Counted from the first letter of the stretch, positions 1-9,032 are shown. The stretch is 64,000 nt of DNA from Brevibacterium casei CIP 102111 (GCF_900169275.1 NZ_FXZC01000004.1:124001-188000); one strand, 5' to 3'. Notes: a model not told the origin generated them from the sequence alone. Numbers and translations: made by a program.

Positions 1-296
1 TGTCGATCCCGCAGGCCGAGGCACTCGGTGTGACATTCCCCGACGAGAACCTCAAGTGGAACGAGGAGCGCGGACACTACGACTTCTCGACCCCCGACTG
101 GGACGAGTTCTGGGCCGTCGTCAAGGGCAACGGGCCCTGCAACGAGCAGCGCATCGCCCACCGCAAGCGCGCGTGGGACGAGGGCGCGTGGGTGCGCGAT
201 GCCGCGCTCGCCTTCGCCGAGAAGTCCGCCCACGCCGCGGCTGATGCTCAGTCCGCCGCAACCGCCGACACCACCGCCGAGGAGGCCGCAGAATGA
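1..296 (+). CDS. paaA: Phenylacetyl-CoA epoxidase catalytic subunit PaaA (3' end)
   Basis: This is the C-terminal part, about 97 residues, of the di-iron oxygenase subunit that epoxidises the ring of phenylacetyl-CoA in the cytoplasm. The reading frame is open from the window edge (first full codon at base 3), so the gene begins upstream and the metal-binding part is not visible. The C-terminal PaaA signature is clear: a [10 protein letters not shown] stretch, then GNGPCN and a basic [11 protein letters not shown] segment, followed by an Ala-rich tail. The stop codon overlaps the ATG of paaB (ATGA), as expected for a translationally coupled paaABCDE operon. Confidence 0.93.
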   Translation, partial: SIPQAEALGVTFPDENLKWNEERGHYDFSTPDWDEFWAVVKGNGPCNEQRIAHRKRAWDEGAWVRDAALAFAEKSAHAAADAQSAATADTTAEEAAE

Positions 297-619
297 CCGA
301 GTCCACCCCGGCCACCGGAGGGACGACCCCGACCGTGCGCGGCGAATGGCCCCTCTACGAGGTCTTCGTCCGCGGCAAGCGCGGCCTCAACCACGTCCAC
401 GTCGGCTCGCTCCACGCCCCCGACGACCAGCTCGCGATCCGCCACGCCCGCGACGTCTACACGCGCCGCAACGAAGGTGTGAGCATCTGGGTCGTGCGCT
501 CATCGGACATCACCGCCTCGAGCCCCGACGAGAAGGACCCGATGTTCGCCCCGAGCGGCGACAAGGTCTACCGTCACCCGACCTTCTACGACATCCCCGA
601 CGATGTCCCGCACATGTGA
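293..619 (+). CDS. paaB: Phenylacetyl-CoA epoxidase subunit PaaB
   Basis: PaaB is a small structural subunit of the PaaABCE multicomponent oxygenase. It bridges PaaAC units and has no known catalytic residues. The 108-residue product has the family's [20 protein letters not shown] core at about residues 19-38, and its length is close to the usual 95-110. The start is fixed by the 4-bp overlap with the paaA stop. The paaC gene follows after 14 bases. Confidence 0.95.
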   Translation: MTESTPATGGTTPTVRGEWPLYEVFVRGKRGLNHVHVGSLHAPDDQLAIRHARDVYTRRNEGVSIWVVRSSDITASSPDEKDPMFAPSGDKVYRHPTFYDIPDDVPHM

Positions 620-633
620 GGGAAGAGCATCAC

Positions 634-1614
634 ATGACGACTCCCAACGCCGCCTCGGCGAACGAATCCAACGCCCCTGAGGTCCACGAGCCCACGGCCG
701 AACACGACGAGCACGAGAACGCCTACTCGGGCCTCCTCGTCAACGACGCCCATTGGGCATTCGGCACGGACTTCGAGGACCCGCTCGCTGGGGTCGACAC
801 GACCGTGCCCGACGGCGTCGACCCGTCTGAGCTCGCCCAGTACTGCCTCATGCTCGGCGACGATGCGCTCGTCTTCTCCCAGCGGATCTCCGAATGGTGC
901 TCCAACGCCCCTGACCTCGAAGAGGACATCGCGCTCGCGAACATCTCCCTCGACCTCCTCGGCCAGGCCCGCCTCCTCCTCGCGCGCGCCGCCGCAGCCG
1001 ACCCCGCCCTCGTCCCGCAGCTGCCGGAGGGATCACCGGTGCCCGACGAGGACCGGCTCGCCTTCTTCCGCGAGGACATGGACTTCCGCAACGTCCGCCT
1101 CGCCGAGGTCCCCAACGGCGACTTCGCCGAGGCGGTCGCGAAGATCCTCATCTACTCCACCTGGCGCCTCGCCCTCTTCGAACGCCTCACCGCCAGCCGC
1201 GACTCCGTGCTCTCGGCGATCGCCGCCAAGGGCGTCAAGGAGATGTCCTACCACCGCGACTTCGCCGGCCGCTGGGTCGTCACCCTGGCCCAGGGCACCG
1301 AGGAGTCCCGTGCTCGCCTGCTCACCGCACTGAGCGGCCTGTGGCCGCTGTGGTCCGAGCTCTTCGAGACCCACCCGATCGAGGCCTCGGTGGCCGAGGC
1401 CGGCATCGGCGTCGACCCCGCCGAGGTGGCCGACGAGGCCGGTGTCATCCTCGACCAGGTCTTCGCCGCCGCCGGCCTCGACCGCCCGGAGGCGGGAGCA
1501 CTCGCCGGGGTCCGTGGCAAGAAGGGCCGCGACGGGCTCCACACCGAGGCGCTCTCCCGCATGCTCGCCGAGATGCAGGTCGTCGCCCGCGCCCACCCGC
1601 AGGGCCAGTGGTGA
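634..1614 (+). CDS. paaC: Phenylacetyl-CoA epoxidase subunit PaaC
   Basis: PaaC is the ferritin-like structural partner of PaaA in the ring-1,2-epoxidase. The ATG at 634 follows a GAGGGAAG ribosome binding site. The helical PaaC core begins near residue 70 (SELAQYCLMLGDDALVFSQR, then LANISLDLLGQARLLL) and ends in ALSRMLAEMQVVARAHPQGQW. The product is 326 residues, whereas classical PaaC is about 250. The excess lies mainly in an acidic, His/Glu-rich N-terminal extension of some 65 residues that looks unstructured. The gene sits between paaB and paaD in one operon. Confidence 0.93.
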   Translation: MTTPNAASANESNAPEVHEPTAEHDEHENAYSGLLVNDAHWAFGTDFEDPLAGVDTTVPDGVDPSELAQYCLMLGDDALVFSQRISEWCSNAPDLEEDIALANISLDLLGQARLLLARAAAADPALVPQLPEGSPVPDEDRLAFFREDMDFRNVRLAEVPNGDFAEAVAKILIYSTWRLALFERLTASRDSVLSAIAAKGVKEMSYHRDFAGRWVVTLAQGTEESRARLLTALSGLWPLWSELFETHPIEASVAEAGIGVDPAEVADEAGVILDQVFAAAGLDRPEAGALAGVRGKKGRDGLHTEALSRMLAEMQVVARAHPQGQW

Positions 1615-2135
1615 TGAACGCGACCCTGGAATCCCCCGCCGAGGCGGTCGACCGGGCCCGTGCCGCCGCCGCCCGGGTCACCGACCCGGAGATGCCGATG
1701 CTCACGCTCGTCGACCTCGGCGTGCTTCGGGACGTCACGCTCGAGGACGACCACGTCGTCGCGACGATCACCCCGACGTATTCGGGCTGCCCGGCGATGG
1801 CGACGATGCGCGATGACCTCCAGCGCGAACTCGAGGACGCAGGATTCCCAGACGCGGAGATCCGCGTCTCCCTCACCCCGGCCTGGTCGAGCGACTGGAT
1901 CACCGCGGAGGGCCGGGAGGCGCTTGCCGAGGCCGGCATCTCCCCGCCCGGCCAGGCGCCGCGCCGGCAGGGGCCCGTCGCGCTCACCCTCATGCCCACC
2001 CGCCGCGCGATCGTGTGCACCCTGTGCGGATCGGGCAACGTGGCGCTCACCTCGGAGTTCGGTCCCACCGCCTGCAAGGCGATGTACCAGTGCCGTGACT
2101 GCCTCGAACCGTTCGAACACGTGAAGGAGATCTGA
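1614..2135 (+). CDS. paaD: Phenylacetate pathway Fe-S assembly protein PaaD
   Basis: PaaD is a MIP18/DUF59-type protein thought to help mature or insert the metal centres of the PaaABCE oxygenase. The 173-residue product has a DUF59 domain over roughly residues 15-95, including TYSGCP with Cys59. The C-terminal zinc-ribbon-like tail has Cys135-x2-Cys138 and Cys160-x2-Cys163. The ATG at 1614 shares one base with the paaC stop codon (TGATG), which indicates coupling. A GTG one codon earlier is possible but less likely. Confidence 0.93.
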   Translation: MNATLESPAEAVDRARAAAARVTDPEMPMLTLVDLGVLRDVTLEDDHVVATITPTYSGCPAMATMRDDLQRELEDAGFPDAEIRVSLTPAWSSDWITAEGREALAEAGISPPGQAPRRQGPVALTLMPTRRAIVCTLCGSGNVALTSEFGPTACKAMYQCRDCLEPFEHVKEI

Positions 2136-2136
2136 G

Positions 2137-3267
2137 ATGACCGAGACGATCGGCCGAGATGCCGAGACTGTCGGCCAGACCGCCCCCGCGGAGTCCACGG
2201 GTCAGGCCGCTGACCGCACCGGCTTCCACCCGCTCACCGTCAGGTCCGTCGAGCACCTCACCGAGGACTCCGCGGCCGTGACCTTCGACGTGCCCGCCGA
2301 GGTGGCCGAGCTCTTCGACTTCGCCGCCGGACAGTCGCTCACCCTGCGTCGGATGATCGACGGCGTCGAGCACCGCCGCACCTACTCCATCTGCGCTCCC
2401 GCGGGAGCTGCCCCACGCATCGGCGTCCGCGAGATCCCCGACGGCCTCTTCTCCCGCTGGCTCGTCCGCGATGTCCGCCCCGGTGAGACGATCGAGGTCC
2501 AGCCGCCCAGCGGCAGCTTCCGGGCCGACGCGAGCCTCGGCGGCAAGCACCTGTGCATCGCCGCCGGCTCCGGGATCACCCCGATGCTCTCGATCGCGAC
2601 GACGGTGCTCACCAACCCCGATGCCTCCGTCACCCTCCTCTACGGCAACCGCTCGACGAACACCGTGATGTTCGCCGAGGAGCTCGCCGACCTCAAGGAC
2701 GCCCGCAACCAGCAGCTCGACCTCGTCCACGTCCTCTCCCGCGAACCCCGCGAGGTCGAACTCTTCTCCGGCCGCCTCGACGAGGAGAAGCTGCGCCAGC
2801 TGCTCACCTACCTCGTGCCCGTCGGCGACATCGACCATGTGTGGCTGTGCGGTCCCTTCGGAATGCTCGGCGACGCCCGTACGGTGCTCGACGAGCTCGG
2901 GGTGCCCAAGGAGAAGGTCCACTTCGAGCTCTTCTACGTCGACGAGCCCCCACCCGAGGTCGTCCACGCCGACAAGGTCCTCGAAGGGGCGACGAGCGAG
3001 GTCACGGTCATCCTCGACGGACGGCGGACCACCTCGGCGATGGCGCAGGGCAAGACCATCCTCGACTCCGCGCAGGAGTCCCGCTCCGATCTGCCGTTCG
3101 CGTGCAAGGGCGGGGTGTGCGGGACGTGCCGGGCGAAGGTGTGCGCGGGCGAGGTCGACATGGTCCGCAACTACGCCCTCGAGGACGCCGAGGTGGAGGC
3201 GAAGTTCGTCCTCACCTGCCAGACGTTCCCAGTCAGCGACGAAGTCACCATCGACTTCGACTCCTGA
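2137..3267 (+). CDS. paaE: Phenylacetyl-CoA epoxidase reductase PaaE
   Basis: PaaE is the NADPH-dependent flavo-iron-sulfur reductase that feeds electrons to PaaA. The 376-residue product shows the class I order: an FAD domain with R81-T-Y-S, an NAD(P)-binding domain with GSGITPMLS near residue 150, and a C-terminal plant-type 2Fe-2S domain with Cys323, Cys328, Cys331 and Cys361. The ATG is one base after the paaD stop. The N-terminal 25 residues are a polar extension. The downstream hairpin at 3277-3296 may end this transcription unit. Confidence 0.95.
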   Translation: MTETIGRDAETVGQTAPAESTGQAADRTGFHPLTVRSVEHLTEDSAAVTFDVPAEVAELFDFAAGQSLTLRRMIDGVEHRRTYSICAPAGAAPRIGVREIPDGLFSRWLVRDVRPGETIEVQPPSGSFRADASLGGKHLCIAAGSGITPMLSIATTVLTNPDASVTLLYGNRSTNTVMFAEELADLKDARNQQLDLVHVLSREPREVELFSGRLDEEKLRQLLTYLVPVGDIDHVWLCGPFGMLGDARTVLDELGVPKEKVHFELFYVDEPPPEVVHADKVLEGATSEVTVILDGRRTTSAMAQGKTILDSAQESRSDLPFACKGGVCGTCRAKVCAGEVDMVRNYALEDAEVEAKFVLTCQTFPVSDEVTIDFDS

Positions 3268-3276
3268 CCCCGGTGT

Positions 3277-3296
3277 GGGTGGCGATACCGCCATCC
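3277..3296 (+). terminator. Hairpin after paaE
   Basis: An 8-bp stem (GGGTGGCG pairing with CGCCATCC, one G-T pair) encloses the 4-base loop ATAC, ten bases after the paaE stop. There is no U-tract, so it may only attenuate transcription into the downstream thiolase gene. Confidence 0.45.
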
Positions 3297-3365
3297 GGCC
3301 CCCTGCCCCGGCCTGATGTGGCAGGCGTTACGATCGACTCGTCTGAACCGACTTGAAGGAGCATC

Positions 3366-4532
3366 ATGCCCGAGGCATTCATCCTTGACGGACTGCGCAC
3401 GCCCATCGGCCGCTACGGAGGCGCACTCGCCGACCAGCGGCCCGACGACCTCCTCGCGACGACCCTGAAGGCCGTCGTCGACCGCACCGGCATCGACCCC
3501 GCCGACATCGACGAGGTGATCATGGGGGCGGCGAACCAGGCCGGGGAGGACAACCGCAACGTCGCTCGCATGGCCGTCCTCCTCGCCGGCCTGCCCGACT
3601 CGATCCCCGGCTTCACCGTCAACCGGCTGTGCGCCTCGGGACTGACCTCGATCATCCAGGGCCGGGCGATGATCGCGGCCGGAGACGCCGACGTCGTCGT
3701 CGCCGGCGGCGTCGAGTCGATGACCCGCGCGCCCTGGGTGGTCGAGAAGCCCTCGAAGGCCTGGGCGAAGCCCGGGAAGTCCTTCGACACGTCGATCGGC
3801 TGGCGCTTCCCCAACCCGCAGTTCGGGGAGAATGTCACCTACTCGATGCCGGAGACAGCCGAGAACGTCGCGAAGCGATGGAACCTCACCCGCGAGGAGC
3901 TCGACGACTTCGCCTTCGCCTCCCACCAGCGGGCGCTCGCCGCGCAGGACGAGGGGAAGTTCGACCCCGAGATCCTTCCCATCGGCGATGTGAGCAAGGA
4001 CGAAGGTCCACGCCCGGACACGACCCCGGAGAAACTCGCGAAGCTGCGCGCCCTCCACGGCGAGGGCAGCGTCATCACCGCCGGCAACTCGTCGTCGCTC
4101 AACGACGGCGCCGCCGTGACGATCCTCGTCTCCGACCGCTACGCCGAGAAGCACGGCCTGGACCCGCGCGCTCGCGTCGTCGCCGGAGCCAGCGCCGGCG
4201 TGCCCCCGGAGATCATGGGCATCGGCCCGGTCCCCGCGTCCGAGAAGGCGCTCGCCCGGGTCGGCTGGAGTGTGAACGACCTCGACGCCGTCGAACTCAA
4301 CGAGGCCTTCGCCTCGCAGTCGCTCGCGTGCATCCGCGATCTCGGGCTCAACCCGGACATCGTCAACCAGTTCGGCGGGGCGATCGCGCTCGGCCATCCT
4401 CTCGGCGCCTCGGGCACCCGCATCACGCTCACCCTGCTCAACCGCATGGAGCAGGGCGAGGATCAGCGGGGGCTCGCGACGATGTGCGTCGGCGTGGGTC
4501 AGGGTTCGGCCGTCCTCCTGGAACGCCCGTGA
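3366..4532 (+). CDS. paaJ: Acyl-CoA thiolase, PaaJ/PcaF-like
   Basis: This thiolase probably cleaves 3-oxoadipyl-CoA (and the pathway's dehydro-suberyl-CoA intermediate) to acetyl-CoA and succinyl-CoA, the last step of the phenylacetate route. The 388-residue product has the catalytic Cys89 in NRLCASG, the GHPLGASGTR His motif near the C-terminus, and the closing CVGVGQGSA motif with the second active-site Cys. AAGGAG lies six bases before the ATG. Its place between paaE and the beta-oxidation genes favours PaaJ. A PcaF role in beta-ketoadipate catabolism cannot be excluded because the two are close homologues. Confidence 0.88.
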   Translation: MPEAFILDGLRTPIGRYGGALADQRPDDLLATTLKAVVDRTGIDPADIDEVIMGAANQAGEDNRNVARMAVLLAGLPDSIPGFTVNRLCASGLTSIIQGRAMIAAGDADVVVAGGVESMTRAPWVVEKPSKAWAKPGKSFDTSIGWRFPNPQFGENVTYSMPETAENVAKRWNLTREELDDFAFASHQRALAAQDEGKFDPEILPIGDVSKDEGPRPDTTPEKLAKLRALHGEGSVITAGNSSSLNDGAAVTILVSDRYAEKHGLDPRARVVAGASAGVPPEIMGIGPVPASEKALARVGWSVNDLDAVELNEAFASQSLACIRDLGLNPDIVNQFGGAIALGHPLGASGTRITLTLLNRMEQGEDQRGLATMCVGVGQGSAVLLERP

Positions 4533-5398
4533 GCACGGCTGCGTCGCAGGGCGACGGAACCGGGAACGCCTCAGCGAGCGGCATCGCCGCGAGCGACGAC
4601 TCCACGGCCGACGACGCCTCCCCACTGCTCGTCGAACGTCGGGACGACCGGATGGTCATCCGGCTCAACCGCCCCGAGGTGCGCAATGCGATCGACCTGA
4701 CGATGGTCGAGGCCCTCCACGAGGTGTGTGCCGAACTCGAGGCGCACCCGCAGGTCGCGATCCTCACCGGCACCGGAGGGACTTTCGCCGCCGGAGCCGA
4801 CATCGGGCAGCTGCGCGAGCGCCGCCGCGACGATGCGCTCGCCGGCATCAACTCGAAGATCTTCAGCCGCATCCTCGACCTGCCGATGCCTGTCATCGGC
4901 CTCATCGACGGCTACGCCCTCGGCGGGGGAGCGGAACTCGCGTTCGCGTGCGACTTCCGCATCGGGACACCGGCGACGAAGATCGGCAACCCCGAACCCG
5001 GTCTCGGCATCCTCGCCGCTGCCGGTGCCGCATGGCGTCTGCGCGAACTCGTCGGAGAGCCCCGGGCCAAGGAGATCCTCCTCGCCGGACGCACGCTCCA
5101 GGCCGATGAGGCCCGCAGCATCGGCCTCCTCAACGACGTCGTCGACCCCGAGGAACTCGAGGCCGCGGGTGAGGCGCTCGCCGACCGGATCGCGAGCTTC
5201 GCGCCCCTGGCCGTGCGGCTGACGAAGTCGGCGTTCCACGCCCCCCGCGAGGCGCACCCCCTCATCGACAACGTCGCCCAGGCGGTGCTCTTCGAGACCG
5301 ACGAGAAGTTCGCCCGGATGGACGCCTTCCTCGCCCGGCGCGAGGAGAAGCGGCGTGAGAAGAAGCAGCAGGAGAAGAGAGAGGCCGGTCACGAGTGA
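4529..5398 (+). CDS. paaF: Enoyl-CoA hydratase, PaaF-like
   Basis: This crotonase-fold enzyme probably hydrates the enoyl-CoA formed after ring opening in phenylacetate breakdown. The GTG start overlaps the thiolase stop (GTGA), giving 289 residues with a low-complexity N-terminal leader of about 30. The oxyanion-hole segment GTFAAGADIGQL and the YALGGGAELA loop are present, and the catalytic Glu of the NPE motif (NPEPGLG) is retained. A charged Lys/Glu tail ends the protein. The next gene again starts by GTGA overlap. Confidence 0.87.
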   Translation: MSTAASQGDGTGNASASGIAASDDSTADDASPLLVERRDDRMVIRLNRPEVRNAIDLTMVEALHEVCAELEAHPQVAILTGTGGTFAAGADIGQLRERRRDDALAGINSKIFSRILDLPMPVIGLIDGYALGGGAELAFACDFRIGTPATKIGNPEPGLGILAAAGAAWRLRELVGEPRAKEILLAGRTLQADEARSIGLLNDVVDPEELEAAGEALADRIASFAPLAVRLTKSAFHAPREAHPLIDNVAQAVLFETDEKFARMDAFLARREEKRREKKQQEKREAGHE

Positions 5399-6291
5399 GC
5401 GAGCAGAACCAGTCACAGGCGGCCCCCGGCGCGACCGACGAGGCGCGTCCGGCGACCGAGGACAGGGCCTACGTGCCTGACACCGTCGGCGTCTACGGCG
5501 GCGGCCGGATGGGGGCGGGCATCGCCCACGCGTTCGCGAGCGCCGGCGCCCGCGTCATCGTCATCGAGAACACCGAGGAGACCGCGGCCGCGGCCCGGGA
5601 GCGCGTCGAGGCCTCGATCGAGAAGTCCCGCGCGAAGGGCCTCGAGGTCCCCGGCCGGGTCGAGGTCGTCCGCGACCCGACCCTGCTCGACCAGGCGCTG
5701 CTCGTCGTCGAAGCCGTCCCCGAGGACGTCGCCCTCAAGCAGCGCGTCCTCGCCGACATCGCGAAGTTCGCCCCGGCGGCGAGCATCGGGACGAACACGA
5801 GTTCACTCTCGATCGACGAGCTCGCCTCCGTCCTGCCCCGTCCCCAGGCCCTCATCGGCCTCCACTTCTTCAACCCCGTCCCGGTCTCCGACCTCGTCGA
5901 GATCGTCGTCGGCTCCCGCACCTCGCCCGACCTCGTCACTGCCGCGACGAACTGGGTCGCCGGTCTCGGCAAGACGCCGATCACGGTCACTGACTCTCCC
6001 GGGTTCGCGTCCTCGCGCCTCGGCGTCGCGCTCGCCCTCGAGGCGGTGCGCATGGTCGAAGAGGGCGTGGCCAGCGCCGAGGACATCGACACCGCGATGA
6101 CGCTCGGCTACCGGCACCCGGCGGGACCGCTGAAGACGACCGACATCGTCGGCCTCGACGTCCGCCTCGGCATCGCCGAGCACCTCGAACGCGAACTCGG
6201 TCCCCGCTTCGCCCCACCCCAGCTGCTCCGTGACAAGGTCGCCGCCGGCGAACTCGGCCGCAAGACGGGCAAGGGGTTCTACGAATGGTGA
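5395..6291 (+). CDS. paaH: 3-hydroxyacyl-CoA dehydrogenase, PaaH-like
   Basis: This NAD-dependent dehydrogenase oxidises the 3-hydroxyacyl-CoA (3-hydroxyadipyl-CoA in this pathway). The N-terminal Rossmann motif GGGRMGAGIAHA spans residues 35-46. The catalytic dyad His157 (LIGLHFFNPV) and Glu169 is present, and a C-terminal helical domain runs from about residue 200. At 298 residues it is a single-function enzyme, not a fused multifunctional one. The GTG start overlaps the paaF stop. The first 28 residues are an acidic, low-complexity extension. Confidence 0.9.
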   Translation: MSEQNQSQAAPGATDEARPATEDRAYVPDTVGVYGGGRMGAGIAHAFASAGARVIVIENTEETAAAARERVEASIEKSRAKGLEVPGRVEVVRDPTLLDQALLVVEAVPEDVALKQRVLADIAKFAPAASIGTNTSSLSIDELASVLPRPQALIGLHFFNPVPVSDLVEIVVGSRTSPDLVTAATNWVAGLGKTPITVTDSPGFASSRLGVALALEAVRMVEEGVASAEDIDTAMTLGYRHPAGPLKTTDIVGLDVRLGIAEHLERELGPRFAPPQLLRDKVAAGELGRKTGKGFYEW

Positions 6292-7064
6292 CCGAGATCC
6301 GACTGACCACCCGGGGGCCGATCGCCGAGATCGTCCTCGATGGGCCCGAGTCCCGCAACGCCCTCGACGCCGACAACCTCCGTGCCCTCGCCGAGGCGGT
6401 GTCGACGGTCGCCGAGTCCGTGCCCGCCGTCCGCGTCCTCCTCATCCGCGGTGAGGGGAAGGTGTTCTGCTCGGGTCGCGACATCTCCGCCGTCGACGTC
6501 GAGACCGACGACGCGTACGCGTTCCTCGCCGAGGTGTTCGCCCCGATCGTCCAGGCCATCCGCGGCCTCTCCATCCCCGTCGTCGCCCAGGTCCAGGGGG
6601 CGGCCCTCGGGCTCGGCTTCGGGGTCGCCGCGGCCGCCGACATCATCTACGCCGCCGAGGACGCGAAGTTCGGCTCGCCGTTCGCCGCGATCGGGGCGAT
6701 GCTCGACTCCGGCGCGCACCACGTCTTCCTCGACCGGGTCGGCTACCACCGGACGATGGACCTCATCGTCACCGGTGACTTCATGTCCGGCGCCGAGGCG
6801 GCGGCGACGGGAATCGTCTCCCGCGCCGTCCCCGCGGCCGAACTCGGGGACTTCGTCGAGGCGAAGCTCGCCCGGATCGTCACCGGCCCCGCCGAGGCGT
6901 ATGCGATGGAGAAGGACTTCGTCCAGAGGCTCGCCGACGAACGGCCCTCGTTCGCCGAGGTCCTCGACGCCGAAGCGCACCTCCAGGAGACGGCCCGACG
7001 CACCCCCGACTACGCGGAGGGCTTCCGCGCCTTCCAGGAGCGCCGCAAGCCGAACTTCGGGTAG
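6285..7064 (+). CDS. paaG: Crotonase, PaaG-like 1,2-epoxyphenylacetyl-CoA isomerase
   Basis: This 259-residue crotonase-fold protein probably converts the ring epoxide to oxepin-CoA or shifts double bonds later in the pathway. It lacks the hydratase Glu (KFGSPFAAIG instead of a PE motif) and has Asp141 (AMLDSGAHH), where PaaG-type isomerases carry their catalytic Asp. The oxyanion segment is VFCSGRDISAV. The ATG at 6285 lies inside the end of paaH, and a GTG at 6288 overlapping that stop is an alternative. The convergent gene follows after 26 bases without a clear terminator. Confidence 0.82.
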   Translation: MVTEIRLTTRGPIAEIVLDGPESRNALDADNLRALAEAVSTVAESVPAVRVLLIRGEGKVFCSGRDISAVDVETDDAYAFLAEVFAPIVQAIRGLSIPVVAQVQGAALGLGFGVAAAADIIYAAEDAKFGSPFAAIGAMLDSGAHHVFLDRVGYHRTMDLIVTGDFMSGAEAAATGIVSRAVPAAELGDFVEAKLARIVTGPAEAYAMEKDFVQRLADERPSFAEVLDAEAHLQETARRTPDYAEGFRAFQERRKPNFG

Positions 7065-7090
7065 GGCGCTGGCCGGGCGTTCTGATACCC

Positions 7091-7855
7091 TCAGCCGTCG
7101 GCCGCCTCGGTGACGGGTCCCGGATTCCCCCGGTTGTCGCGCTCGTCGATGCCGTTCCGGGCCGCAGGTTCCCGGGTCGTCGCTCGCCAGCGACGGAATG
7201 CGAGGATCGTCAGTGTGCCGACGAGGACCCAGGCGACGCCGACGGCGATAGCGTTGGCAATGCTCGGGTCGCCGATGAAGGCCCCGATGCCGACGAGGGC
7301 GAAAAGGCCGGGTAGCGAGGAGATCGTCGTGGCCGTGAGAAACGTGCGATTGTCGATCCCGAAGGCGCCGCTGCCGTAGTTGACCGGCCAGTACGGCAGA
7401 CCCGGCAGGAGGCGGAGTGTGCACACCGCGTAGAAGCCGCCGCCGTGGAGTTGGGTTTCGACCGCCTCGGCGTGGGAGCCGAGCATCTTCCTCGCGGTCG
7501 GACGGCCGAGGCCGCGGGCGATCCAGTACCCGGCATACCCTCCGAGGACGATGCCGATGAGCGTGAGCAGGGTTCCCAGCGGCAGACCGAACGCGAGCCC
7601 ACCGGCGACGGCGACGATCGTCACCGGGATCGGGGTGGCCGCGACCACCGTGGCGAGGGCGACGAAGACGGCGAAGCCCCACGCGCCCGCCTCGGCGATC
7701 TCATCCTGGAGCGCGCGGGGAGTTGGCAGGTGGACGTTGACCACGAGCCAGAGTCCGGCGAGGACGACGACGGCGAGGGCCGCGTTGCGCACGATCGACC
7801 CCCACGCGAGACGTCCGCGTATGCGGGGTGGGGTCTTGGGGTTCGTCGTCGGCAC
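7091..7855 (-). CDS. TVP38/TMEM64 (VTT domain) membrane protein
   Basis: A 254-residue polytopic inner-membrane protein of the VTT/DedA-like family, whose bacterial members are linked to lipid scrambling or transport; the substrate here is unknown. Hydrophobic segments lie near residues 25-45, 60-90, 92-115, 165-190 and 195-220. The family core is visible as an FALPLG-like segment (GLAFGLPLGT), GYWIARGLGR, and RLLPGLPYWPVNYGSG. The C-terminal tail is polar and cytoplasmic. It is convergent with the paa operon and has its own promoter region at 7856-7946. Confidence 0.85.
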   Translation of the reverse strand: MPTTNPKTPPRIRGRLAWGSIVRNAALAVVVLAGLWLVVNVHLPTPRALQDEIAEAGAWGFAVFVALATVVAATPIPVTIVAVAGGLAFGLPLGTLLTLIGIVLGGYAGYWIARGLGRPTARKMLGSHAEAVETQLHGGGFYAVCTLRLLPGLPYWPVNYGSGAFGIDNRTFLTATTISSLPGLFALVGIGAFIGDPSIANAIAVGVAWVLVGTLTILAFRRWRATTREPAARNGIDERDNRGNPGPVTEAADG

Positions 7856-7946
7856 GGATCGAGTGTACGCCTCAAGGACGTCGGAGGGGCCCGGGCGGGC
7901 TCGGGGCGGAAGGTGGACCGGGGTGAGCGGGGCGGAGCTGGCTATC

Positions 7947-8555
7947 TCAGGCGCTGAGCATCATCAGTCCGGCGGCGACGCCGATGTAGAAGAGGCTCAC
8001 CGAGAGGATGAAGATCCGCTCGGAGATGCCGAAGACCTTCGGCCGCAGCCTCGAGACGACGAGGACGAGGACGCTTACGGCCAGCGAGATCGCGGCGATC
8101 CACCCGATGACGGCCAGCGTCGAGGCGAGCCACGCGGGGCCCTCGGCGGTGAAGAGACGGGTGAAGTTGCCCATGCACGCGTAGCTGAGGGCGAACCAGG
8201 CGATCGCGAAGAGGTAGTGGAGCCGGCCGACGAGCGTCGTCTTCTCACCCTCGAGGTCGGTGGGGGCGAAGGGGAGGGCGACGAAGATCCCCGCAAGGAC
8301 GAGCAGGGCGATCGTGATGCCCGTGGCATCCGACCAGTCGGGGACGCCGGTGATCACCGCTCCGGCGAGGAGTGCCCAGAATCCCGCGGTCAGCCAGGTC
8401 ATGACCGAACTCAGCCTTCGCGTCGGTCCGACCGCGTAGTCGCTGACGGCGTGGGAGACGATCGAGTAGTCGCTGGGCACGAGGTGGAGGGCGACGAAGA
8501 CACCGAGCCGGGCGAGTCCGAGGACGAGGGCGAGAAGGGCCAAGGTCATTGCCAT
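7947..8555 (-). CDS. DUF998 family membrane protein
   Basis: A 202-residue integral membrane protein with six to seven hydrophobic segments and the DUF998 hallmark near the first loop (SDYSIVSHAVSDYAVGPTRRL). Its biochemical role is unknown. The ATG at 8555 follows a GGAG site and lies 31 bases after the end of the upstream marR-like gene, so the two form an operon. This suggests the membrane protein is under MarR control. Confidence 0.85.
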   Translation of the reverse strand: MAMTLALLALVLGLARLGVFVALHLVPSDYSIVSHAVSDYAVGPTRRLSSVMTWLTAGFWALLAGAVITGVPDWSDATGITIALLVLAGIFVALPFAPTDLEGEKTTLVGRLHYLFAIAWFALSYACMGNFTRLFTAEGPAWLASTLAVIGWIAAISLAVSVLVLVVSRLRPKVFGISERIFILSVSLFYIGVAAGLMMLSA

Positions 8556-8586
8556 GAGAGCTCCTGGAGGAGAGGTGCGAGAGGGG

Positions 8587-9006
8587 TTACGGGTTGCGGA
8601 CGGTGCGGACTTCGTCGTGGAGGTCGCGGATCGTCTGGGCGAGGGCCTGCGGGTCGAGGCCGATCGTGCGGGCGTTGTCGTCGAGTGAGCTCCCGAGGAG
8701 GCGTCCGCACTGCTCGGCCTTCTCCTCACCCGCCGAGGTGAGGTGGAGTTCGCGTCGGTTCCCCGAACCGGCCGCGGCCCGGTTGTCGACGTACCCCGCG
8801 CTGAGCAGGGCCTTGACGATGCCGCTGCCGGCCGCCTCGGTGACGCCGAGGGACCGGGCCAGGGTGCGTCCGGTGATTCCCGGGTGCTGGCCGAGGATGA
8901 CCAGGGCGACGTACTGGTTGTAGCTCAGGCCCTCCGGCGCGAGGATCCGCTCGGCCCACCGGTCGAGGGTGCGCACGAGGTCGTGGAGTTCGAAGGCGAG
9001 GTCCAT
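8587..9006 (-). CDS. MarR family transcriptional regulator
   Basis: A 139-residue winged-helix regulator. The DNA-binding domain covers about residues 28-95, with the recognition helix near RTLARSLGVTEAAGSGIVKAL and a wing at RAAAGSGNRRELHLTSAG. N- and C-terminal helices would form the dimer interface. It is the first gene of a two-gene unit with the DUF998 protein. An AT-rich repeated TAAGTTAA site sits directly before its start and is a likely auto-operator. Confidence 0.9.
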   Translation of the reverse strand: MDLAFELHDLVRTLDRWAERILAPEGLSYNQYVALVILGQHPGITGRTLARSLGVTEAAGSGIVKALLSAGYVDNRAAAGSGNRRELHLTSAGEEKAEQCGRLLGSSLDDNARTIGLDPQALAQTIRDLHDEVRTVRNP

Positions 9007-9011
9007 GACAC

Positions 9012-9032
9012 TAAGTTAAACACTTAAGTTAA
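9012..9032. promoter_or_regulatory. Candidate MarR operator
   Basis: TAAGTTAA occurs twice as a direct repeat (9012-9019 and 9025-9032), and the second copy overlaps the perfect palindrome ACTTAAGT (9022-9029). This AT-rich island in a very GC-rich region lies six bases before the marR-like start codon, which fits autorepression. Confidence 0.55.
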
